Source: a bacterium (GTDB lineage: Bacteria > Patescibacteriota > Minisyncoccia > Minisyncoccales > PEYH01). From it: a stretch of DNA of 11,070 nt. The stretch lies in assembly GCA_021158195.1 (NCBI GenBank), contig JAGGVA010000045.1, positions 1 to 11,070 of the forward strand, in the 5' to 3' direction. Below are positions 4,645 to 11,069 of the stretch, piece by piece. The notes under the pieces are model-generated. The model was not told the DNA's origin and ran no database searches. It saw only the letters and a list, made by a program, of their open reading frames with translations. A program made the translations under genes and the position numbers. Numbering within the stretch: the first letter of the stretch is position 1; every line of letters starts with the position of its first letter.

Positions 4645-7319
4645 TGAGAGAGCGAATCAATTAATTTTAAAGTGGTACCGCAACAAGTACTGAAAACAAA
4701 ATATTCATTATTTAGATTAGAATAACACGCCCCAAAACAATCTTTGTTTACCAAATCAAAGTAACTCACCTGAAGATTTTTATAATTTGTCGTCTTCAAT
4801 TGAGGGTTTGAGATTAACTGAGTTTTTCCAAGAAGAATGGCTAAATTTTTTATGTCTTCAAGTAAGTTTTTTTGCCAATCAGTTACACCTTTACTTATAG
4901 GAGGAGGAATTTTTCCGGTAATCATTTCTAAAGTACCAGGCGTTTTTTTCTTGGCAACAAAACCAAAAGATTTAAAGTTTATAGAGCCTATTTTGTCTGC
5001 ATAAAAAACAAGGGTAAAATTGTCATCTATTGCTTCATAGAAAGTTTCTGGGACACGAAATCCCAAAGAGGTCAATATTTCTTTCGCGCCCAGATATTTG
5101 TTTTGAGATTTGTCTAAAATAACTATTCTTATAATTTTTCCTTGGGGATGTTCTTCTAAATAAAAATTATTCAATACCATTGGCACGTCTGCAAGAGAAC
5201 TTACCTCTAATGATTTTGTCTCTGAGAGATTAGGAATTAAAGGGCTGGGCATTGTTGGAGGAGTGGTTGGTGTAGATGTGGGATGATCTTCAGGAGTAGT
5301 GGTAGGTGTAGAAGTTGGGGCCGGAGGTGAAGGTTGAGTTGGAGGTGAAGGTTGGGCCGAAGGTGTAGATGTTGGTGCTGGTTGCTGACGCGAGACACGC
5401 TGTTTTATTATTAAAGTAAATCCGACAGCAAGAATTAATAAAACCCCTAGTCCTATTAGACCAATTTTTACCCATTTTTGCTGAAGTAGGTTGGAAACTC
5501 CTGATTTTTTTACAAACTGTGTAGGGGGCTGAAAAGGTGGTTTAGTAGGTTGTTGGAAGGGTCGTTTAAGCGTTAAAGGAGATTCAGGTGAAGGAACCTT
5601 TTGTTCTTTTTTATCTTCTAATCCACCTCTTATTCTTTTTAAGAACTCTTCCTCTTTTCTTCTTTCTTCTTCTTGCCTTTCTCTTTCTATTTTTTTAAGA
5701 AGTTCTTCTTGCTTTCTTTTTTCAGCCAATCTCTTCAAAGCTTTTTCTGCCTCTTCTAACTCTTTTGCTGTTTTTTCTTCTGGTTTTTCTTTTAGAGGAG
5801 GCGCTTTCTCTTTTTCTTCTGTTTTTAGAGGAGGTGTTTCTTTTTGAGAGGCCTCTGGTTTTGGAGGAGTAACGCTAGACTTGATAGGCTCCTTTTCTGG
5901 CTTTTGGGGTTGGGTAAACTCTTTTTTTGTTGGAATTGCCCCCTCTTTTTGCTTATCTTCAGCACTTTTTATTTGTTCGGGCGAGGGTGCTTCTTTTGGA
6001 ATTAATCCCAAAAATTGATATATCTTGTCAATAGTTTCTCGCAAAAGATTTTCTCTCTCCAAAAGGTTTTGATACTTTACATTAAGACGATTTTCTTCTA
6101 AAACTATTTTTCTCCTCTGATCTTCTAAGCGCCACCTTTTCTGTTCTATAAGGGCTCTTTGTTTTTCCAACTTAGCCCTTTCTTGTTCAATTCTTTGTTT
6201 TTCGGCTTGTTGGGCTACTCTTTCTTCTGATTCAATGTAGGCGATTTCCCTTTCAAGTTTGCTTTCTTCGTTTTTGATTTCCGCCAGTTCTTCTTCTATT
6301 TCTTCTCTTTTTTTAACAACCTTATCCTTTTCCTTTAGGATTTCTGTTTTTTGGTGTTTTATTTTTTCTATTTCTTTTTCTTTCTCTTTAACCTCTTTTT
6401 CTTTGGCAATTTTTTCCAACTCTCTTTTAACATCTTCCAGTTCTTGCTTAATTTTTGCTTCTTTTTCGGCTAATTCTTTGTATTTAAAATCTACTTCTTT
6501 TAACTGCTCCTCGACTTTAAAGAGATCTTTTTCAAACCGCCACCTTTCTTGTTCTATCTTTTCTCTTTCTTTTTCCGCCAATTGCCTTTCTTGCTCTATT
6601 TTTCTTTTTTCACTGGGAATTACTACAATAGATTCTCTTTTCTCAATAAACTTAATATTTTCTTCAATTTTTCTTTCATTTTCTAAAATTGGCTCCAAGA
6701 TTTTTTGAATCCTACGACGCTCCTTCATCAAATATTCCTTTTCTTTATCTATCGGTTTTTTCTCTTCAGGCAGTTTTGCTAGGGCTTCTTCTAGTTCCTT
6801 TTTCTTTTGAAGAAGTTCTTTTTCTGTTTGTTTTTTCTCTTCAACAAACCTTCTTTCTTCTTCTTTGAGAGCAGTTTTAAACCATTGTTCTTTCATTTTT
6901 TCCTGAACCATTTTTTCTCTTTCCATAGCCCTTCGACGAATTTCCTCAACTATTGCCTTTTCTCTCTCTTTTTCTCTTCTTTGTCTCTGGTATTCTTCAA
7001 TTTTCTTTTGGGCCTCTAAGCGCTCTTTGATTGTTGGAGCAGGCACTTCCTCTTTTTTGGCAGGAGTCGGTTTAGGAGGAGCAGTTTTTTCCTTTTCTTC
7101 TTTCCGTTTCTTTTGGAGAGCGATAAACTCTTTTATTTTTTCTGGCACTTCTTTTGCTTCACCTCCATACTTTTGTCTTTCTTTAAATTTTTTTATAAGT
7201 TCTAAAATTTCTGATTCGGCTAAGGTAGCCTCCCAATCTTCAAAAACAACTCCGGCTAAGTCTTTTTCCATAGTTCGGATTGCTGCTCTAGGAATTGATG
7301 ATGAGGTAAATTTTGCCAT
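4641..7319 (-). CDS. giant Glu/Lys-rich coiled-coil single-pass membrane protein, function unknown
   Basis: I cannot assign a function. From the ATG at 7319 the protein has 892 residues: a short N-terminal region (1-50), a Pro-rich hinge (80-95), a long E/K/R/Q-rich coiled coil (about 96-436), a Pro/Glu/Lys linker (440-515), a second coiled coil (about 515-570), one membrane helix (about 618-639, KIGLIGLGVLLILAVGFTLI), a Pro/Thr/Ser-rich linker (646-697) and a C-terminal mixed domain (about 703-892) with four Cys near its end. By memory this last domain resembles ones that end other Patescibacteria membrane proteins. The frame extends to an ATG at 7394, but that would overlap the conserved S1 coding region of pnp by 68 nt; 7319 leaves a 7-nt gap and is preferred. 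The P/T/S linker suggests the C-terminal domain is outside and the coiled coil in the cytoplasm. TGA is the stop. Confidence 0.87.
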   Translation of the reverse strand: MAKFTSSSIPRAAIRTMEKDLAGVVFEDWEATLAESEILELIKKFKERQKYGGEAKEVPEKIKEFIALQKKRKEEKEKTAPPKPTPAKKEEVPAPTIKERLEAQKKIEEYQRQRREKEREKAIVEEIRRRAMEREKMVQEKMKEQWFKTALKEEERRFVEEKKQTEKELLQKKKELEEALAKLPEEKKPIDKEKEYLMKERRRIQKILEPILENERKIEENIKFIEKRESIVVIPSEKRKIEQERQLAEKEREKIEQERWRFEKDLFKVEEQLKEVDFKYKELAEKEAKIKQELEDVKRELEKIAKEKEVKEKEKEIEKIKHQKTEILKEKDKVVKKREEIEEELAEIKNEESKLEREIAYIESEERVAQQAEKQRIEQERAKLEKQRALIEQKRWRLEDQRRKIVLEENRLNVKYQNLLERENLLRETIDKIYQFLGLIPKEAPSPEQIKSAEDKQKEGAIPTKKEFTQPQKPEKEPIKSSVTPPKPEASQKETPPLKTEEKEKAPPLKEKPEEKTAKELEEAEKALKRLAEKRKQEELLKKIERERQEEERRKEEEFLKRIRGGLEDKKEQKVPSPESPLTLKRPFQQPTKPPFQPPTQFVKKSGVSNLLQQKWVKIGLIGLGVLLILAVGFTLIIKQRVSRQQPAPTSTPSAQPSPPTQPSPPAPTSTPTTTPEDHPTSTPTTPPTMPSPLIPNLSETKSLEVSSLADVPMVLNNFYLEEHPQGKIIRIVILDKSQNKYLGAKEILTSLGFRVPETFYEAIDDNFTLVFYADKIGSINFKSFGFVAKKKTPGTLEMITGKIPPPISKGVTDWQKNLLEDIKNLAILLGKTQLISNPQLKTTNYKNLQVSYFDLVNKDCFGACYSNLNNEYFVFSTCCGTTLKLIDSLSQ
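5323..5354 (-). repeat. 18-nt tandem repeat in the Pro/Thr/Ser linker
   Basis: GGAGGTGAAGGTTG occurs at 5323-5336 and again at 5341-5354, a period of 18 nt, encoding two copies of a QPSPP-type unit on the minus strand. Three PTSTP units lie nearby (about 5268-5375). Such repeats commonly vary in copy number without breaking the frame. Confidence 0.6.
6131..6610 (-). repeat. internal duplication within the coiled-coil gene (two units 408 nt apart)
   Basis: The stretch from 6131 and the stretch from 6539 align without gaps over about 70 nt, with about 50 identities by hand count, offset by 408 nt (136 codons). In protein terms, RKIEQER..RWRFE (about residues 239-263) recurs as QRIEQER..RWRLE (about 375-399), including the rare Trp at 260 and 396. 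This points to an ancient in-frame duplication or a long helical period. Confidence 0.6.
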
Positions 7320-7326
7320 AGGTGGC

Positions 7327-9444
7327 TTATTTCTTTGAATTGGAGAAGGGATGTTTTTCTTTGACCAACGCCAGGCGGGGTCGTCCCAGATCATCTAATT
7401 CAATAATTTTTACAGGAATAATATCTCCTACCTTCAGCACATCTTCTACCCTTCTGATTCTTTTATTACTGATTTTAGAAATATGAAGTAGACCGTCTCG
7501 TTCAGGGAAAAGTTCTACAATTGCTCCAAAATCTAGTATCTTTGTTACCTTTCCTTGGAATACCTCTCCTACTTTTAATTCTCTGGTTAAATTTTTAATC
7601 CATTCGGCTGCTTTTTTGTTTGCTTCCTCGGAAGGAGAAGTAATATAAATATGTCCTTCTGGCTCTATATCAATAGAAACTTCATATTTTTCAATAATGC
7701 TATTGATAGTTTTTCCTCCGGGTCCAATAACCTGTCCTACTTTTTCAGGGTCGATTTTTAAGGACAAAATTTTGGGAGCAAAAGGAGACAATTTTTCTCG
7801 TGGCTTATTTAACACTTGATTTGTTTTTTCTAGAATTTCTAATCTTGCTTTTTTTGCCCTTTGCAGGACTTCTTCAATGACTTTAAGCCCCACCCCCTTT
7901 ATTTTAACATCTAATTGGATCGCTGTAACCCCCTTTTCTGTTCCAGCAACCTTGAAATCCATTCCACCAAAATGATCTTCTGGTCCTTGAATGTCTGTAA
8001 GTAGTTTATATTTCTCATCTTTTTGAACAATTCCAATGGCAATTCCCGCGGCTGGTCGTTTAATTGGAACACCTGCATCCATTAAAGCCAAACTAGAACT
8101 AGAAACAGAAGCCATAGAAGTAGAGCCGTTTGAAGAAAGAATTTCGGTTACTACTCTTATAGTGTAGGGGAATTTTTCAAAATCAGGAATAAGAGGGCGG
8201 AGGGCTTTTTCTCCGAGCATTCCGTGTCCTATTTCTCTTCTACCCGGTCCTCTTAAAGGTTTTATTTCGCCTGAACAGTAAGGAGGAAAGTTATAATGAT
8301 GCATAAATCTTTTTTTGCCTCTAAATTCCATTCCTTCAATTAACCTCTGATCACTAGGAGAGCCGAGAGTTACAATAGAAAGTGCTTTAGTTGCTCCTCT
8401 GATAAAAAGCCCAGACCCATGAGTGCGGGGAAGTAGTCCGACATCTGCCTCAATAGGCCTAATTTCATCTAATTTTCTACCATCAGGCCTTATTTTCTTT
8501 TCCAGCACCAATTTTGTAAGTGCTTCTTTTAAAATGTCTTTAATAACAGTTCTTGCATAGCCAATCTTTTCCTCGCCAAAATTATCTTTGACAAAATCTA
8601 AAATTTCTTCTTCCAACTGGCGATTTTTTTTCTTGTTCTCAATGCTTGGTTTGGCAATAAGATTTTCTTTTAATTTTTTACCAAACTTTTCTTCAATTAC
8701 TTTTCTGATTTCTTTTTGTTTTTCTGGCTCAGGAATGACTTCTTTTTTCCTTCCGCATTTTTGAGTTATCTCTTTTTGAAACTCAATCAACTCTTTTATA
8801 ATTATTTCAGCCCTTTGAATTGCTTTCAGAATTTCTGTTTCATTTTCCTCCAAAGCCTCTGTTTCAATCATATTTATTAATATTTCTTTGTTTTCTTCCA
8901 CGCCCGTGACAATAATATCTAATTCAGATTCTTCTCTTTCCTGATAACTGGGAGCAACAATAAACTTATTGTCTTTTTTAGCAATTCTTATGCCTCCAAT
9001 TGGACCATTCCAAGGAATATCAGAAATTGAAAGAGCCAGAGAGGTGGCTAAGAGGCCGGGGAGGTCTGGGTCATTTTCTTCGTCCCAAGAAAGACAGGTA
9101 ACAATTACCTGAACTTCTCTTCTTAAATGATCTGGAAAAAGCGGGCGAATTGCTCTATCGATTAGTCGAGCGGTTAAAATTGATTCCTCTGAGGGCCTTC
9201 CTTCTCTTCTAATAAATCTTGAACCAAGAATTTTCCCTGCAGCATAATATCTCTCCAAAAACTCAACCGTTAAAGGAAAAAAATCCTGACCTTGGATTTC
9301 TTGGTTTGACATAGTTACTGTTGCCAAAACGACTGTCTCTCCCAGTTGAGCAAAAACGCTCGCGTTTGCCTGTTCGGCTAAATTATTGATAGTAAAAGCA
9401 AGTTTTTTACCGTTGATTTCTTTTTCAAAGTAGATATTTTTCAT
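7327..9444 (-). CDS. pnp: polyribonucleotide nucleotidyltransferase (PNPase)
   Basis: PNPase is a trimeric 3'-5' exoribonuclease that degrades RNA with phosphate and can add 3' tails. The 705 residues match the family in order: RNase PH core 1 (about 10-140, RFIRREGRPSEES), a helical linker (200-310), RNase PH core 2 (about 318-545), a KH domain (about 558-620, GPGG at 574-577) and an S1 domain (about 622-696). In core 2, RFMHHYNFPPY (379-389) and GPGRREIGHG (399-408) are intact, and the metal-binding Asp pair appears as EDH (D490) and GMDF (D496). The usual second Asp in GDMDF is Gly (G494), and the usual VCGGSLALMDAG loop reads VSSSSLALMDAG. It follows the NYN gene by 5 nt, with no Shine-Dalgarno sequence. 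rpsO-pnp linkage is widespread; in E. coli pnp mRNA is autoregulated, which is not shown here. Confidence 0.98.
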   Translation of the reverse strand: MKNIYFEKEINGKKLAFTINNLAEQANASVFAQLGETVVLATVTMSNQEIQGQDFFPLTVEFLERYYAAGKILGSRFIRREGRPSEESILTARLIDRAIRPLFPDHLRREVQVIVTCLSWDEENDPDLPGLLATSLALSISDIPWNGPIGGIRIAKKDNKFIVAPSYQEREESELDIIVTGVEENKEILINMIETEALEENETEILKAIQRAEIIIKELIEFQKEITQKCGRKKEVIPEPEKQKEIRKVIEEKFGKKLKENLIAKPSIENKKKNRQLEEEILDFVKDNFGEEKIGYARTVIKDILKEALTKLVLEKKIRPDGRKLDEIRPIEADVGLLPRTHGSGLFIRGATKALSIVTLGSPSDQRLIEGMEFRGKKRFMHHYNFPPYCSGEIKPLRGPGRREIGHGMLGEKALRPLIPDFEKFPYTIRVVTEILSSNGSTSMASVSSSSLALMDAGVPIKRPAAGIAIGIVQKDEKYKLLTDIQGPEDHFGGMDFKVAGTEKGVTAIQLDVKIKGVGLKVIEEVLQRAKKARLEILEKTNQVLNKPREKLSPFAPKILSLKIDPEKVGQVIGPGGKTINSIIEKYEVSIDIEPEGHIYITSPSEEANKKAAEWIKNLTRELKVGEVFQGKVTKILDFGAIVELFPERDGLLHISKISNKRIRRVEDVLKVGDIIPVKIIELDDLGRPRLALVKEKHPFSNSKK

Positions 9445-9449
9445 ATGAA

Positions 9450-9971
9450 TTATTCAAGAATTAAGTATTTTTTGGGGGCGCTTTCTAAATCAAAAAAATC
9501 GTCTACGGCTTCTTTGAGTCGGGAAGAAGCCGAATGCGAAAAAGCAATTGCCTCTACTCTTTTTCCTTGGTTTTTTAGATATTCCACAAGGGGGAGGAAA
9601 TCACCGTCACCTGAAGCCAAAACAATAACATCAACACTTGAGGCGACCCTTATTGCATCTACAGTGATGCCTACATCCCAATCCGCCTTTTTTAGTCCAC
9701 CATAATATTCTTGTAAGGGTTTAATACGGGTTTCTATTCCAAGTTTTGTTAGAGCATCAAAAAAAGGTTTTTCTTCTCCTGTTTTTGTTTGCACCACATA
9801 AGCAAAAGCCCGGATTAATTTTCTTCCGGCAACTGCTAGTTTCAACACTTCTCCAAAATTTACTTTCGCGCCAAAGATATTTTTTGCTGAATAATATAAA
9901 TTTTGAGTATCAATTAAAACAGCTACTCGTTGGTCTTTATGTTTGGCTTTAGCCGTAACCGACAAAGGCAT
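9450..9971 (-). CDS. NYN (PIN-like) domain protein, LabA/DUF88 type, putative RNase
   Basis: A 173-residue protein that is nearly all one NYN domain, a PIN-like nuclease fold. The acidic motifs expected around the metal site are present: VLIDTQNLY (D21, N24), KADWDVGITVDA (D97, D99, D105) and ASGDGDFLPLVEYL (D122, D124), followed by FSHSASSRL and a hydrophobic C-terminal strand. NYN proteins are generally thought to cleave or bind RNA, but LabA-like members have varied or unknown roles, so RNase activity is an inference. The ATG follows the rpsO stop directly (TAAATG) and the gene ends 5 nt before pnp, so it sits inside the usual rpsO-pnp pair. That context supports a role in RNA processing or decay. 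The first eleven residues are basic and probably unstructured. Confidence 0.88.
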   Translation of the reverse strand: MPLSVTAKAKHKDQRVAVLIDTQNLYYSAKNIFGAKVNFGEVLKLAVAGRKLIRAFAYVVQTKTGEEKPFFDALTKLGIETRIKPLQEYYGGLKKADWDVGITVDAIRVASSVDVIVLASGDGDFLPLVEYLKNQGKRVEAIAFSHSASSRLKEAVDDFFDLESAPKKYLILE

Positions 9972-10238
9972 TTATTTTTTTAGTCCTAATTTTTTGATTA
10001 AAGAATTGTAGCGCCTGGTGCTTTTTCGTTGAAGATATCTTAAAAGTTTTCTTCTCTTTGTTACCATTTTTAAAAGCCCTCTTTTTGAATGAAGGTCTTT
10101 TGGGTGGTTTTTTAGATGACTCAAAAGTTTTTTAATTTCTTCGCTTAAAATAGCAACCTGTACCTCAACTGAGCCAGTATCCTTCTTGCCCAATTGAAAT
10201 TTTTTAATAATATTTTCCTTTTCTTGTTGGGTAAGCAT
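9972..10238 (-). CDS. rpsO: 30S ribosomal protein S15
   Basis: S15 binds the central domain of 16S rRNA early in 30S assembly and contributes to an intersubunit bridge. The 88 residues are the normal length and show the family core: DTGSVEVQVAILSEEI (20-35), HLKNHPKDLHSKRGLL (41-56), RRKLLRYL (62-69) and RRYNSLIKKLGL (75-86). The ATG at 10238 lacks a Shine-Dalgarno sequence. A strong predicted promoter lies upstream with a leader of about 58 nt. It is the first gene of the operon; its TAA is directly followed by the ATG of the NYN gene. S15 represses its own mRNA in several bacteria through unrelated leader structures; I see no clear S15 site here. Confidence 0.98.
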   Translation of the reverse strand: MLTQQEKENIIKKFQLGKKDTGSVEVQVAILSEEIKKLLSHLKNHPKDLHSKRGLLKMVTKRRKLLRYLQRKSTRRYNSLIKKLGLKK

Positions 10239-10270
10239 ATTATGATTTATTATATCTTAATTTCTAAATA

Positions 10271-10299
10271 AAAAAAAGAGCCAAGATTTTGCCTTCTTG
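10271..10299 (-). promoter_or_regulatory. weak hairpin with T tracts at the rpsO leader start
   Basis: CAAGA (10299-10295) and TCTTG (10286-10282) can pair around an 8-nt loop. On the minus strand GCTC and a T run follow (to 10271); on the plus strand a T6 run follows (10300-10305), so it is terminator-like in both directions but only 5 bp. The predicted rpsO start falls in the left arm, so the hairpin would form only in read-through RNA from tRNA-Lys. Confidence 0.25.
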
Positions 10300-10302
10300 T
10301 TT

Positions 10303-10331
10303 TTTATAAACCAAGATCTTTTTTTTGACAA
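10303..10331 (-). promoter_or_regulatory. predicted promoter of the rpsO-pnp-comM operon
   Basis: On the minus strand TTGTCA (10331-10326) and TATAAA (10308-10303) are separated by exactly 17 nt, each with five of six consensus matches. Initiation near 10296 gives a leader of about 58 nt before rpsO. No other comparably good promoter was noticed in the short junctions downstream. Confidence 0.62.
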
Positions 10332-10372
10332 GGCCTGTATTTTTTATTTTTTGAATAATCACAAGGTTATTG

Positions 10373-10445
10373 TGCCCCGTGAGGGAATCGAACCCCCAAC
10401 CTTGGCCTTAAGAGGGCCCTGCTCTGCCAATTGAGCTAACGGGGC
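10373..10445 (-). tRNA. trnK: tRNA-Lys (anticodon CUU)
   Basis: The minus strand folds into a standard 73-nt cloverleaf including the discriminator: acceptor GCCCCGT with ACGGGGC, D stem GCTC/GAGC, anticodon stem GGGCC/GGCCA, loop CTCTTAA giving CUU, and a T arm with loop TTCGATT. Arm sizes are those of bacterial tRNA-Lys. The outermost anticodon-stem pair (27-43) is a G-A mismatch, and the T stem has one G-U pair. The discriminator is A; CCA is not encoded, so a CCA-adding enzyme is needed. It reads AAG codons. Confidence 0.96.
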
Positions 10446-10449
10446 GCGT

Positions 10450-10478
10450 ATTTTAAACTCTAAACTCTAAACTCTAAA
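10450..10478 (-). promoter_or_regulatory. possible tRNA-Lys promoter built on the heptamer repeat
   Basis: TAAAAT (10455-10450) is a good -10 candidate. A TTTAGA from the repeat (10478-10473) lies 17 nt upstream as a weak -35 (four of six). The start would fall almost on the tRNA 5' end, which is tight, so co-transcription with the pilin-like gene is equally possible. Confidence 0.25.
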
Positions 10479-10487
10479 CTCTAAACT
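10454..10487. repeat. heptamer tandem repeat (TAAACTC), almost five copies
   Basis: Four exact copies of TAAACTC (10454-10481) are followed by six matching bases of a fifth (TAAACT, 10482-10487). On the transcribed minus strand the unit reads GAGTTTA. It fills most of the 54-nt gap between the pilin-like gene and tRNA-Lys. Exact identity between copies suggests recent expansion by slippage or active maintenance. Confidence 0.95.
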
Positions 10488-10499
10488 ATAGAAAGTTGT

Positions 10500-10976
10500 T
10501 TAGTCGCAGACAATGGTGAAAGTACCCTTTGTCCACCAGTCTCGATATATATTTTCTACCCAATCTGCCAACCCAATACTTACTAAGAACCACCCTACTA
10601 AACTATAAGATACGTATATTATCACCATCCCAATAATTACAGAACTTATTATTCGTTTTGCCCGAGATATAGTTTCGGGATTATCCATACTAAAAATAAA
10701 CATTAAAGCAGCGATTGTTATCATTAAGAGTGCTACAGGCGGAACCAATCTAAAAATAAAGAAATCTATAATATTGTCAAGGAGGACAAGAAAATGACAA
10801 AGAGTACAGGGGCAGCATGGGGTTCCACAAGGGACTAGTCCTTTTTGGGGGCAACACCTAGGAACAAATTCTCCATTAGGACAATCAACACTGGGGTTGC
10901 AATGTTGGGCTAAAGAAAAGTTAAAAAAAAGCACGCCAAAGATTATAAAGAAAATAAATAACCAAATTTTTCTCAT
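10500..10976 (-). CDS. VirB2/TrbC pilin-like two-helix membrane protein with Cys-rich N-terminus
   Basis: The 158 residues comprise a signal peptide (1-24, a hydrophobic run ending SLAQ), a Cys-rich segment with nine Cys (26, 32, 41, 42, 50, 54, 55, 57, 60), two membrane helices (about 71-96 and 108-134) joined by the basic loop DNPETISRAKRI, and a C-terminal tail ending in CD (C157). GLVPCG, CTLCHF and NPE..SRAKRI followed by an IIG-type helix match my memory of the small pilin-like (TrbC/VirB2 family) proteins common in Patescibacteria. In type IV secretion such proteins polymerise into a pilus; that role is an inference here. The ATG at 10976 lies 19 nt downstream of tRNA-Arg and has no Shine-Dalgarno sequence, so it may share the tRNA transcript. 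A VirB6-like gene lies at the opposite end of the window. Confidence 0.78.
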   Translation of the reverse strand: MRKIWLFIFFIIFGVLFFNFSLAQHCNPSVDCPNGEFVPRCCPQKGLVPCGTPCCPCTLCHFLVLLDNIIDFFIFRLVPPVALLMITIAALMFIFSMDNPETISRAKRIISSVIIGMVIIYVSYSLVGWFLVSIGLADWVENIYRDWWTKGTFTIVCD

Positions 10977-10995
10977 AAATTAAATTTATTTTTAA

Positions 10996-11069
10996 TGCCC
11001 CCGGCAGGACTCGAACCCGCAACCTTGTGGTCCGAAGCCACACGCTCTATCCAGTTGAGCTACGGGGGC
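10996..11069 (-). tRNA. trnR: tRNA-Arg (anticodon UCG)
   Basis: A complete 74-nt cloverleaf on the minus strand: acceptor GCCCCCG with CGGGGGC, D stem GCTC/GAGC with a 9-nt loop, anticodon stem TGTGG/CCACA with loop CTTCGGA giving UCG, and T stem GCGGG/CCTGC with loop TTCGAGT, the T stem containing one G-U pair. Discriminator A; CCA is not encoded. It reads CGA and probably other CGN codons. Its 3' end is 19 nt from the pilin-like start; its promoter lies outside the window. Confidence 0.97.

Larger units (their letters stand above)
2725..10296 (-). other. six-gene operon rpsO - NYN - pnp - coiled-coil - DksA-like - comM
   Basis: All six genes are on the minus strand with junctions of 0, 5, 7, -4 (ATGA) and 6 nt, counting the coiled-coil start at 7319. 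One good promoter lies upstream of rpsO and I saw no internal intrinsic terminator. Gaps this small and overlapping codons argue for one transcript and coupled translation. This is inferred from spacing only. Confidence 0.75.

Noticed and set aside
6259..7338. Several plus-strand open frames (about 6259-6708, 6807-7019, 7027-7338) rich in Phe and Ser
   Set aside because: They are antisense to the Glu/Lys-rich coiled-coil gene; GAA/AAA codons read backwards give TTC/TTT, so long stop-free stretches arise by composition.
7320..7394. Upstream ATG at 7394 as start of the coiled-coil protein
   Set aside because: It would overlap the conserved end of the PNPase S1 domain by 68 nt, and the extra 25 residues are just a frame-shifted reading of that region; the ATG at 7319 is more plausible.
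9445..9952. Plus-strand frames 9445-9705 and 9746-9952
   Set aside because: They are antisense to the NYN gene, whose motifs are clear, and show no family features.
10313..10320. AAGATCTT palindrome in the rpsO promoter spacer as an operator
   Set aside because: Eight-base palindromes are common by chance in AT-rich DNA and there is no second copy or known regulator.
10356..10373. AATAA...TTATT hairpin just downstream of tRNA-Lys as a terminator
   Set aside because: Only five A-T pairs, and on the transcribed strand it is followed by an A run instead of a T run.
10454..10487. CRISPR array or true telomere repeat
   Set aside because: The unit is 7 nt with no spacers, and the locus is internal, between a coding gene and a tRNA. 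It is a short tandem repeat.
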